The notes below the pieces were generated by a model. That model was not told where the DNA came from, did no database searches, and saw only the letters and a list, made by a program, of their open reading frames with translations. DNA of 6,690 nt from Mycobacterium sp. (GTDB lineage: Bacteria > Actinomycetota > Actinomycetes > Mycobacteriales > Mycobacteriaceae), in NCBI GenBank assembly GCA_025965815.1, contig JAOPWF010000752.1, positions 1-6,690 on the forward strand. The letters are read 5' to 3'. Shown in pieces: positions 1 to 5,895 of this stretch. Numbering within the stretch: the first letter of the stretch is position 1; every line of letters starts with the position of its first letter. The translations under genes were made by a program, and so were the position numbers.

Positions 1-650
1 CACCAAGTTCCATGAGTGCGTCGCCCTGCCTCACAAGCGCGGCAGCGACCCACAGGCGCACGCTCGGATCGGGATCGTCGCCGTAGCGGTCAACGATCTG
101 CCGGTAGACCGTGACAGCCTCCCCAAAACTGCGCGACTCCTTCGCCGCGGAGCCCTGGCTGTCCAGCGTTGCGGCTACCCATTCGCGCACGCCCGGGTTC
201 CGGTCGTCGCCGTACGTGTCGATGATCTTTCGGTAGTCGATTGCCGCGTCCGCGGACTGCTTCGGCTCGCCCTGCGCGCCGCCCGGACTCTCCAGCGCGG
301 TGGCAACCAGCTCGCACACCTCAAGGTCGGGGTCGTCACCGTAGCTGTCCACGATCTGGCGATAGGCCACGACCGCGGCCGGTGTCCCGGCGAGCTCACC
401 CAGCGCTAGCTCGCTGACCAGCGCTGCGCCAACCAGTTTGCGCAGACCCGGGGTCGGATGCGGGCCGTAGTGGTCAACGACCCGTCGGTAGGCGGCCGCG
501 GCGTCCCCAGATCGACCTAGCTCACCGAGCGCTTCGCCCTGGCTATAGAGCGCTGCGGCGACTAATGCGCGCACGCTGGGGTCGGGATCGCTGCCGTGTT
601 CGTCGACCACCTGCTGAAAGGCGGCGACCGCTTCGGCAAGGTGGCCGCTC
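1..650 (-). repeat. Five in-frame tandem coding repeats, period 126-129 bp
   Basis: The best conserved DNA blocks encode RQIVDxYGDDPDP and recur near 65-105, 193-235, 321-363, 450-490 and 578-620 on the plus-strand numbering. Spacing between copies is 126-129 bp, so units differ by whole codons and the frame is kept. The copies have diverged: third-base changes are common, and copy 3 has lost the usual C-terminal residues of its unit (ESPGGAQGEP in place of YSQGEALGEL). This indicates old duplication under coding constraint, not a recent satellite. Confidence 0.75.
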
Positions 651-733
651 CTTTTGAGAGTTATGCCGCGGTTGTAAGGCCGCAAGCGTCTACCTGTCAG
701 CGTCTTACGGCCGAACATCCGAAAACCTGGCAC
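1..733 (-). CDS. TPR-like tandem-repeat protein, N-terminal part (C-terminus outside window)
   Basis: An open frame of 244 codons reads leftward from a GTG (733-731) to the window edge with no stop. The GTG start is chosen because AGGAGG (746-741) lies seven bases upstream; an in-frame ATG at 718-716 is the alternative. After a basic N-terminus of about 27 residues, nearly the whole protein is a 42-43 residue repeat, five copies visible. The conserved aromatic of each copy is F39, Y82, Y124, Y167 and Y210. The rough consensus is AVxAYRQIVDxYGDDPDP, then VRxxVAAAL, then QGxALxELG. This looks like a helix-turn-helix solenoid of the TPR type, with the inter-helix loop lengthened by the acidic YGDDPDP segment, which explains why it exceeds the usual 34 residues. 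No signal peptide or membrane segment is seen, so it is probably cytoplasmic. TPR solenoids normally bind other proteins; the partner, and any further domain beyond the edge, are unknown. Confidence 0.8.
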   Translation of the reverse strand, partial: MPGFRMFGRKTLTGRRLRPYNRGITLKRSGHLAEAVAAFQQVVDEHGSDPDPSVRALVAAALYSQGEALGELGRSGDAAAAYRRVVDHYGPHPTPGLRKLVGAALVSELALGELAGTPAAVVAYRQIVDSYGDDPDLEVCELVATALESPGGAQGEPKQSADAAIDYRKIIDTYGDDRNPGVREWVAATLDSQGSAAKESRSFGEAVTVYRQIVDRYGDDPDPSVRLWVAAALVRQGDALMELG

Positions 734-740
734 GGCGCTT

Positions 741-746
741 CCTCCT
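741..746 (-). promoter_or_regulatory. Strong ribosome binding site AGGAGG of the TPR-like gene
   Basis: Read on the minus strand, AGGAGG is followed by seven bases and then GTG (733). It is a full match to the anti-Shine-Dalgarno core. It decides the start in favour of the GTG over the ATG five codons downstream. Confidence 0.7.
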
Positions 747-774
747 GCGTCGAACTAAGCGACCGCGCCGCCGG

Positions 775-780
775 AAACTA
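775..780 (-). promoter_or_regulatory. Candidate -10 element (TAGTTT) for the TPR-like gene
   Basis: On the minus strand TAGTTT fits the mycobacterial TANNNT -10 pattern. Transcription would start near 768, giving a leader of about 35 bases containing the AGGAGG. No good -35 hexamer stands 17-18 bases upstream; that position falls inside the 799-818 palindrome. The call rests on pattern and placement only. Confidence 0.3.
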
Positions 781-798
781 CGACAGACGGCCTCAGAT

Positions 799-818
799 CG
801 ATTGTCAGCTGACGATCG
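799..818. promoter_or_regulatory. 20-bp near-perfect palindrome, operator-like, between divergent genes
   Basis: The sequence CGATTGTCAGCTGACGATCG pairs with itself at nine of ten positions; the single mismatch is at the fourth base of each arm, and the core GTCAGCTGAC is perfect. With no loop it suits a dimeric DNA-binding protein better than an RNA hairpin. It lies 66 bp before the TPR-like start and 51 bp before the Nudix start, and overlaps where the -35 of the TPR-like promoter should be. Repression of that gene is the simplest reading (inference). No regulator gene is visible in the window. Confidence 0.4.
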
Positions 819-856
819 CGTTGATGAACCAGATCGGCAAAATGGTGAGCGAGCCA

Positions 857-862
857 TATGGT
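857..862 (+). promoter_or_regulatory. Candidate -10 element (TATGGT) of a leaderless Nudix transcript
   Basis: TATGGT fits TANNNT and is followed by six bases and then ATG (869), the spacing at which transcription would begin on the A of the start codon. No Shine-Dalgarno sequence precedes this ATG, which agrees with leaderless translation. No convincing -35 hexamer is seen at the expected distance. Confidence 0.35.
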
Positions 863-868
863 CGAGCG

Positions 869-1585
869 ATGACGATCACCTATGACGAGGCGCTGCGTGA
901 GCAGATCCGGGCACATTTGGAGGGGCACGACCGCCGCGCCGTGACCGACCCGACGAAGCGGCATGCGGCCGTCGCGGTGGTGATCGTGGACTCCGAGGTC
1001 GGTGAGGACAGGGTGGATTCGGCGCCTGTGGACGACTGGATCGCCGGGCGGCCGATGGAGGCGGGCCTCGACGGCCGCATGGTCGACGTGTCGGGTGGTG
1101 CTGCTTTCCTTTTGTGCCGCAGAGCATCTCGTCTCACTTCACACGCCGCACAGTGGGCGCTGCCGGGCGGCCGCGTGGACCCTGGCGAAGCTCCGGTAGA
1201 CGCCGCGCTGCGCGAGCTGGACGAGGAAGTTGGCATCGCGCTGTCCGACTCGACCGTGCTGGGCCTACTCGACGACTACCCGACGCGGTCCGGGTATGTC
1301 ATAACCCCGGTCGTGATCTGGGGCGGTGGACGGCTCGATCCCCGTCCGTCGCCCGACGAGGTGGTGGCGGTGTACCGGGTAGGGCTACACCAATTGCGAC
1401 GCGACGATTCGCCGCGGTTCATCTCCATTCCGGAGAGCCCGCGTCCGGTCGTGCAAATCCCATTGGGAAACGACCTTATCCACGCGCCGACAGGTGCTGT
1501 GCTGTTGCAACTGCGGTGGCTGTGCCTGGAGGGCCGACATGACCCGGTCGACGGACTGGAGCAACCGGTGTTCGCCTGGAGGTAG
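869..1585 (+). CDS. Nudix hydrolase, CoA-pyrophosphatase (NudL)-like
   Basis: The protein has 238 residues from the ATG at 869. It carries a complete Nudix box at residues 101-123 (G101, E107, then RELDEEVGI at 115-123), whose E116, E119 and E120 should bind the catalytic Mg/Mn ions. Just before it, at residues 85-101, RASRLTSHAAQWALPGG has the spacing of the UPF0035 motif of CoA pyrophosphatases (NudL), but threonine and alanine replace the motif's usual arginine and glycine. It therefore probably cleaves a nucleoside-diphosphate derivative, possibly CoA or an acyl-CoA; the substrate is not certain. No signal peptide, so cytosolic. The frame stays open upstream to 596, but that stretch is antisense to the TPR-like gene. 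Starts at 842 (ATG) and 845 (GTG) are possible; 869 is preferred for the -10 element six bases before it and the natural opening MTITYDEALR. Confidence 0.85.
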   Translation: MTITYDEALREQIRAHLEGHDRRAVTDPTKRHAAVAVVIVDSEVGEDRVDSAPVDDWIAGRPMEAGLDGRMVDVSGGAAFLLCRRASRLTSHAAQWALPGGRVDPGEAPVDAALRELDEEVGIALSDSTVLGLLDDYPTRSGYVITPVVIWGGGRLDPRPSPDEVVAVYRVGLHQLRRDDSPRFISIPESPRPVVQIPLGNDLIHAPTGAVLLQLRWLCLEGRHDPVDGLEQPVFAWR

Positions 1586-1590
1586 GTCCG

Positions 1591-1618
1591 GGCACCGCAC
1601 CGCCAGGGCTGAGGTGCC
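1591..1618 (+). terminator. Weak hairpin after the Nudix gene
   Basis: GGCACC (1591-1596) and GGTGCC (1613-1618) can pair around a 16-base loop, starting six bases after the Nudix stop codon. There is no T-tract and the stem is only six pairs. The position suits a mycobacterial-style terminator, but a chance pairing cannot be excluded. Confidence 0.2.
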
Positions 1619-1740
1619 TCTGCATACTTCGTCTGCGTGCGGCGCACCGCTGTAATGGGGAGCGGCCCCGGTAACGACAACCGGTTGACGCGGCAGCGCT
1701 ACCGAACACCCTCTGCCGCGAGTTGCAGGACACTCGTCGT

Positions 1741-2503
1741 GATTCGGTCGCGGCCGCACCCGCGTGCGCCGACGTTCACGGATCGGCACCGCAGGATCGG
1801 GTCAGCGTGACGGCGCGGGCCTGAATGCCAACGGCGGCATGGGCGACGTGGTCTACCAGTCGTACCAGCAATTGCGCGCCGACCTGCTCGCGAACGGGCG
1901 GACCATCACCGCCGCAGCCGTTCGATACCCCGGGCGCCGGTCCCGTTGGAGGTTGGGCCGGGTGGTTGGCTCGACTTCATTGATACGTCGATGACGGCAC
2001 CGATGCGACCGCGGAGCAGTTCGAGGCGTTCACCGCGCAGTGCCCCGACACCAAGGTGGTGCTCGCCGGCTATTCGCAGGGCGCCATGGTGATCCACCGC
2101 AACCTGCACGACCTGGCGGACGACCCGCACGTGGCGGCCGCGCTGCTGATCGCGGACGGCGGCCGGCTGCCCGCCGACACCACCATCAACATGGGATCGA
2201 CTGCCATCGTGCCCGGCGCGGGCAAGGGCGTTGCTCAGGAGCACTCGTTCCTGGTCCACCGACACCTCGATGCTGCCGCCGGAGATCGGCGCGCGCACCG
2301 TCAGCGTCTGCGATGTGGGCGACCCGGTCTGCGACTACGACCCCGATACGCCCGAGCTCTCGGCCGCCGGCATCGCGACACACACCTCGTACGCGCCCGC
2401 CGTGAGCGGTGCGCACGCTTGGGGCGCACCGCTCTACGACCTGGTAGTGAGCGCCAGTGCGACGCCGACGTCCACGATCGAGATGACCGCGCACGGTGCC
2501 TGA
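1741..2503 (+). pseudogene. Cutinase-family (Culp-like) serine esterase pseudogene, multiple frameshifts
   Basis: A secreted alpha/beta-hydrolase of the cutinase family can be followed only by changing frame. The pieces are: VAAAPACADVH (1750-1779), which looks like a signal-peptide end and mature start; GSGQRDGAGLNANGGMGDVV and on to VRYP (1782-1931); PGAGPVGGWAGW (1930-1965); WLDFIDTS (1967-1990); DDGTDATAEQF through the nucleophile elbow GYSQG (Ser codon 2074-2076) to SFLVH (1990-2259); and DTSMLPPEIGARTVSVCDVG to the TGA at 2501-2503. The shift near 2259 looks like one extra C in a CCACC run. Codons for the presumed triad survive: Ser 2074, Asp 2321 (GDPVC) and His 2381 (THTSY). No credible start codon or signal-peptide N-terminus is found, so the 5' limit is uncertain. 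Such enzymes hydrolyse lipid or polyester bonds outside the cell. Sequencing errors are an alternative, but neighbouring genes are intact over longer distances. Confidence 0.8.
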
Positions 2504-2555
2504 TCCTGGACGGGTTGCCGCACCTGTGGGGTCGCCGGACACGGCATGTCACGTC

Positions 2556-3407
2556 TCACCAGACACGAACCCAGTCGACCAGCATGTCCGCCGGATAGGT
2601 CCCCGGTCCGGGATCGCCGCCCCCGGAGCCGGCAACCGCAAGGTTCAAGATCGGAAACAGCTGGTAGCCGGGGCCGTTGAACGGCCAATCCGGCAGGGAA
2701 CTAGCCGGAACGTTGAAGTATGGTTGCGCGCCGTCAACGTGGTCTTGCCAGAAGCGCATACCGGCGTCATCCCACTGGCATCGCCAGGTGTGCCACCCGC
2801 TGTCCAGCGCGACCTGGTGGCTCGCGTGTTCTCCGCCGTTCAATTTTGCGTGGACGGTGGTTCCCGGAGCCCAGCTGCCGTTGCCGTACCACTCCAGCAC
2901 GTCGACTTCGCCGCCGTTCACAGGATTGTCATTGGACAAATACCAGGCGGGCCAACAACCGGCAGTGAGGCAGTTCAGTCTTATTCGGGCCTCCCAGGTA
3001 TGGCCGATGCCTCCCCTCCAGTTGCCAAAAAGCTTGCCGCTGAAGTAGGTATTGCCGTCTTTGGCGGCACGGATGACGAGGTTGGACTTGCCATCGAGGA
3101 AGACGTTGCGCCGATCGTCACGGTATTGCCCGACGTTCTCGGGCAACTCCCAATACGTCGGGTCCACCATTACCTCGCGGGCTCGCGCCACTGTCCACTT
3201 CGAGGAATCGGGGGCTGAGCCGGCCGGGCCATCGAATTCGTCCTGGAAGAGGTAGGTACCGGCTGCGCCGCTGGGTGGTGCAGTGGGCGGTGGCACCCGA
3301 TCCACCGGCAGATCCCGTCTCGACGGGGAGGCCGCGGCGGCCGGGATGGGCATCGCGGCGGCCAGCGCGCCGATACCGCCCATCAACATCACGTGGCGGC
3401 GATTCAT
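2556..3407 (-). CDS. Secreted GH16 family beta-glucanase-like protein, Tat signal (Rv0315-like)
   Basis: The protein has 283 residues from ATG 3407-3405. The N-terminus NRRHVMLMGGIGALAAAMP followed by an Ala-rich stretch is a twin-arginine signal peptide (R3-R4), probably cut near residues 25-27. A Pro-rich linker (about 37-47) leads to a GH16 jelly-roll beginning at FQDEFDGPAGS. The catalytic signature GEVDVLEWYGNG gives nucleophile E167, D169 and acid/base E172, the ExDxxE form of laminarinase-type members. GGIGHTWEARI, PAWYLSNDNP and the end MLVDWVRVW are also typical. Overall it strongly resembles M. tuberculosis Rv0315 (from memory), annotated as a possible beta-1,3-glucanase. It should act outside the cytoplasm on beta-glucans; the real substrate in a mycobacterium is unclear. 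An in-frame GTG at 3416 (MPDMNRR, 286 residues) is a second possible start. The ATG overlaps the stop of an upstream ORF as ATGA. It is convergent with the cutinase relic, 52 bp between stops. Confidence 0.9.
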   Translation of the reverse strand: MNRRHVMLMGGIGALAAAMPIPAAAASPSRRDLPVDRVPPPTAPPSGAAGTYLFQDEFDGPAGSAPDSSKWTVARAREVMVDPTYWELPENVGQYRDDRRNVFLDGKSNLVIRAAKDGNTYFSGKLFGNWRGGIGHTWEARIRLNCLTAGCWPAWYLSNDNPVNGGEVDVLEWYGNGSWAPGTTVHAKLNGGEHASHQVALDSGWHTWRCQWDDAGMRFWQDHVDGAQPYFNVPASSLPDWPFNGPGYQLFPILNLAVAGSGGGDPGPGTYPADMLVDWVRVW

Positions 3408-3505
3408 GTCAGGCACCCACCCATGAAAGCCGGAACGGCCGGCGGGCGCAAACGGCTGGAAGCCAACCGTCGCAAACGGCCGTGGCGGGGGCGGGAACCG
3501 TTCAC
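3404..3505 (-). CDS. Possible 33-residue upstream ORF coupled to the GH16 gene
   Basis: On the minus strand GGAGGGG (3520-3514), an eight-base gap and GTG (3505) open a frame of 33 codons. It ends at TGA 3406-3404, which overlaps the GH16 ATG (3407-3405) as ATGA. The peptide is basic and Arg-rich early (NGSRPRHGRLRRL) and ends PAFMGGCLT, with no recognisable domain or signal peptide. The GH16 ATG itself has only a poor ribosome site (GGTGG, nine bases upstream), so terminating ribosomes could re-initiate there. Short coupled leader ORFs are known in mycobacteria. Against it: GC-rich DNA gives many short open frames, and the composition could be chance. Confidence 0.35.
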   Translation of the reverse strand: MNGSRPRHGRLRRLASSRLRPPAVPAFMGGCLT

Positions 3506-3670
3506 TCGGCCAGCCCCTCCGTAGACGTAGGGCTGACTCTCGGACGAACGGCTACTCAAAACGGCCTACGGTCGCACGCTTGAGCCATCCATCGTTGCTA
3601 CGGCATCGGTAAGCGCAATATTCGGCTGCCGTCGTCGTTCGCCTTCAAACTCCCGGCACTTGTCAACGGC
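3434..3670 (+). repeat. Six direct copies of AACGGC
   Basis: AACGGC occurs at 3434, 3451, 3475, 3547, 3560 and 3665, all on the plus strand. The copies at 3447-3456 and 3471-3480 extend to the ten-base word CGCAAACGGC. Base composition alone predicts well under one copy in this length. The first three also lie in the candidate leader ORF. They could be binding sites or local sequence bias. Confidence 0.3.
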
Positions 3671-3701
3671 GGCAGTTGGGTCTCGCCGTCGAGCGGAGCT
3701 A

Positions 3702-3728
3702 TTGATTGACAGCCTGGGCGCATAACCT
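3702..3728 (+). promoter_or_regulatory. Candidate leaderless promoter of the CocE-like gene
   Basis: TAACCT (3723-3728) fits the mycobacterial -10 pattern TANNNT and ends six bases before the GTG at 3735, so transcription would begin at the start codon. No Shine-Dalgarno sequence precedes that GTG. Upstream, TTGATT (3702-3707) would be a -35 with a short 15-base spacer. A perfect TTGACA (3706-3711) is only 11 bases from this -10, too close to pair with it in the usual way. Confidence 0.4.
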
Positions 3729-3734
3729 CAGCTG

Positions 3735-5597
3735 GTGCGGGCGCAACGAGTCGCTGCCATCGCCGCGACGGTGCTGATGGTTGCGGCGTGCGGCGCGCCC
3801 ACGTCGACGCCGACCGCGTCGGGCCACTGGCCGCCGGCACACGACCGCGGTCCGTGCTCCGTCACCAAGCAGGAGAGCGTGCCCGCGAGCATGCGCGACG
3901 GCACCGTCCTTCGCGCCGACGTCTACCGCCCGCGCACCCAGGATCCCGTCCCCGTCATTCTGATGCGTACGCAGTACGGCAAGAGCGGCGCGCAGGCTGG
4001 TGACCGCTACCAGACACCGGACTGGTTCGCCTCGCAGTGCTATCTCGTTGTCGTGCAAGATATTCGGGGCCAGGGCGCTTCCGGTGGCACGTTCACCGAG
4101 TTCGCGCACGACCAGGATGACGGCTACGACACCGTCGAGTGGGCTGCGGCCCTGCCGGGATCCAACGGCAAGGTCGGCATGTACGGGTCGTCCTACGTCG
4201 GCGCCACCCAGTGGCTGGCCGCGACCGCGACGCCACCCCACCTAACGACGATCGTGCCCGCCAACACCGCCTCGGACTACTACGACGGCTGGACATACGA
4301 GGGCGGCGAGTTCCGGTTGGCGTTCGTGCAGCCGTGGGCCATCTCCTCCATCGCCACGACGGCCGCCGAAAACCGGGGCGACACCGCCACCGTCGGCGCG
4401 CTGAAGGCCGCCGCGGCCGACCCGACGCGGTGGCTGGACTTCCGCGCGTTCAAGGACCTACCGCCGATGCAGCCCACCAGCCCCACGGTTGCGCCGTGGT
4501 ACTTCGACTGGATTCGGCACTCGACACGCGACGATTACTGGACGCGATGGAGCATTCGCGACCACTATCCGGCCGTACATGTTCCGGTTCTCGATTTCGA
4601 GGGCTGGTACGACGCGTTCCTGGCGGGCGGTGTGGAGAACTTCGCCGGCATGATCGCCCGCGGAGGCACCCAGCAGGCCCGCGACAACCAGCGGTTGGTG
4701 ATCGGCCCGTGGGACCACGTCGATTGGGGTCGCAGCGGATCGTCGCCGGCGCCGATGCTCAAGGCGATCGGCACCGTCGCGGATAGCCCGGTCAACGACC
4801 TGATGCTCGATTGGTTCGACCACTTCCTCAAGGGTCGGCAGGATGGGGCGGCGGGCGATGTCGCGGGGAAGCCTCGAGTGGACTACTTCCTGATGGGCGC
4901 CAACACGTGGAGGAAAGCATCGGCATGGCCACTGCCGCAAACCCGCTGGACCACCTACTACCTGTCCGGCGACGGAAGTGCTTCGGCCCGTGCCGGAGCG
5001 CTCACCGACACTGCGCCGGGCGACCAGCCGCCGGACAGCTACACCTATGACCCTGCCTATCCGGCGCCTAGCCTTGGCGGCCATTCCTGCTGTGGCGCGC
5101 ATTCGGGCCCGCAGGGACCCTACGACCAGACTCCTGTGGAGCAGCGCTCAGATGTACTCGTCTACAGCAGCGAAACGTTGGCTGCCGACACCGAGATCAC
5201 TGGGCCGGCGACGGTGACGCTGTGGGCGTCGTCGTCGGCGCCCGACACCGACTTCACCGCCAAGCTCGACGTCGTGAAACCCGACGGCGAGACCGTCAAC
5301 CTCAACAACGGCATCGTCCGCGCCTCATTCCGCGACTCCCTGTCCGCGCCTACGCCGATCACGCCCGGCGTGCCCTACCAGTACACGATCGCGGTGTGGC
5401 CGACCAGCTATCAGTTCTCCGCCGGTGACCGCATTCGCGTGGAGATCTCCAGCAGCGACTATCCCCAGTTCGCCCCGAACCCCAACACCGGTGAGCCCTT
5501 CGGCCAAAGCGCAGTGACCCGCCCGGCGGATCAGACGATCCTGCACGACGCCGCGCACCCATCGTCGGTGACGCTGCCAGTGATCCCGGCGGCCTGA
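3735..5597 (+). CDS. CocE/NonD-family serine hydrolase lipoprotein (X-Pro dipeptidyl-peptidase S15-like)
   Basis: The protein has 620 residues, the usual full length for this family. The GTG at 3735 is the only reasonable start: a TAA lies four codons upstream in frame. The first 18 residues are a lipoprotein signal peptide ending in the lipobox VAAC, with C19 as the lipidation site, so it should be anchored outside the cytoplasmic membrane. The alpha/beta-hydrolase domain carries nucleophile S153 in YGSSYVG, D293 in EGWYDAF and H328 in GPWDH, matching the triad of bacterial cocaine esterase. Y81 in RTQYGKS occupies the place of its oxyanion-hole tyrosine. Helical insertions follow between about 180 and 280, and the C-terminal jelly-roll (about 470-615) begins at DVLVYSSETL. 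It closely resembles M. tuberculosis Rv1835c (from memory). Expected reaction: hydrolysis of an ester or amide acyl bond; the natural substrate is unknown. SCCGAH at 451-456 is a conspicuous paired cysteine. It is transcribed away from GH16. Confidence 0.92.
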   Translation: MRAQRVAAIAATVLMVAACGAPTSTPTASGHWPPAHDRGPCSVTKQESVPASMRDGTVLRADVYRPRTQDPVPVILMRTQYGKSGAQAGDRYQTPDWFASQCYLVVVQDIRGQGASGGTFTEFAHDQDDGYDTVEWAAALPGSNGKVGMYGSSYVGATQWLAATATPPHLTTIVPANTASDYYDGWTYEGGEFRLAFVQPWAISSIATTAAENRGDTATVGALKAAAADPTRWLDFRAFKDLPPMQPTSPTVAPWYFDWIRHSTRDDYWTRWSIRDHYPAVHVPVLDFEGWYDAFLAGGVENFAGMIARGGTQQARDNQRLVIGPWDHVDWGRSGSSPAPMLKAIGTVADSPVNDLMLDWFDHFLKGRQDGAAGDVAGKPRVDYFLMGANTWRKASAWPLPQTRWTTYYLSGDGSASARAGALTDTAPGDQPPDSYTYDPAYPAPSLGGHSCCGAHSGPQGPYDQTPVEQRSDVLVYSSETLAADTEITGPATVTLWASSSAPDTDFTAKLDVVKPDGETVNLNNGIVRASFRDSLSAPTPITPGVPYQYTIAVWPTSYQFSAGDRIRVEISSSDYPQFAPNPNTGEPFGQSAVTRPADQTILHDAAHPSSVTLPVIPAA

Positions 5598-5614
5598 GTC
5601 AAAATCGGGCGCGG

Positions 5615-5755
5615 CAAGACGCGGACATGGTGATCCTGTTGCACCGGCCGGACGCGTTCAAGCGCGACGACCCCCGCGGCGGTGACGCGGACCTGATTCT
5701 CGGCAAGCACCGCAACGGTCCCACGAAGAGCGATACCGTTGCGCACCAACTGCAT
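5615..5755 (+). pseudogene. 3' fragment of a replicative DNA helicase gene (dnaB relic)
   Basis: About 47 codons read QDADMVILLHRPDAF, KRDDPRGGDADLIL, GKHRNGPTK and SDTVAHQLH, which match the C-terminal end of mycobacterial DnaB, as I recall it, with only a few changes. The usual last residues (about LSRFANMAR) are not recognisable after 5755, and the frame continues without a stop to 5947 through unrelated sequence. Upstream, the homology stops 18 bp after the CocE stop codon; the rest of the helicase, including the P-loop ATPase core and the common intein site, is absent. No ribosome site precedes the ATG at 5627. It is a non-functional remnant, from a chromosomal dnaB duplication or a phage or plasmid helicase. 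Confidence 0.75.
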
Positions 5756-5895
5756 CACCCAGAACCGGCTCGGCCCGCCCAGGTGACAAAGTGGGGCCGT
5801 CACATCTGCATTGCCAAGACGTCCTCGAGGCCGATCGCCCGAGGTGTGCGCCGGGCCATGCCACGGTCAGCCCAGCCCGCCCCCACCAGATCGCG

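Larger units (their letters stand above)
3417..3734. other. Divergent intergenic region between GH16 and CocE genes
   Basis: The 318 bp between the two starts holds the candidate leader ORF (to 3505), a cluster of AACGGC words and, at its right end, a likely CocE promoter. CTCAA (3555-3559) and TTGAG (3580-3584) form a short inverted pair 20 bases apart. I see no RNA gene, known riboswitch fold or mobile-element end. The minus-strand promoter of the GH16 transcript could not be placed. Confidence 0.5.

Noticed and set aside
596..868. Upstream extension of the Nudix reading frame by 91 codons
   Set aside because: It runs antisense through the strongly supported TPR-like coding sequence and its ribosome site, and shows no Nudix-related content. 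Open frame by GC bias.
1647..1665. CCGCT/AGCGG five-base stem before the cutinase relic
   Set aside because: Short stem, nine-base loop, no T-tract; expected often in DNA of this composition.
1764..1994. 76-codon ORF beginning MRRRSRIG as a gene of its own
   Set aside because: It carries the cutinase segment GLNANGG to VRYP and breaks off at a frameshift; part of the pseudogene.
2056..2598. 180-codon ORF containing GYSQG as an intact esterase
   Set aside because: Only residues up to about SFLVH are family-like. The rest reads out of frame, while the true C-terminus lies in another frame ending at 2503.
2496..3218. 240-codon plus-strand ORF
   Set aside because: Fully antisense to the GH16 gene, which has catalytic motifs and a signal peptide. 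The ORF has no recognisable features.
3598..3840. 80-codon minus-strand ORF over the CocE promoter
   Set aside because: Starts inside the CocE coding sequence, has low-complexity composition, and no ribosome site or family resemblance was noted.
4458..5102. 214-codon minus-strand ORF and similar long frames inside the CocE gene
   Set aside because: Antisense shadows of a gene with complete catalytic residues; Arg-rich translation typical of wrong-frame GC-rich DNA.
5597..5626. Possible internally deleted DnaB link: in-frame SQNRARQDAD resembles the helicase SQLNRG region joined to QDAD
   Set aside because: Only a few residues agree and they overlap the CocE stop; too short to separate from chance.
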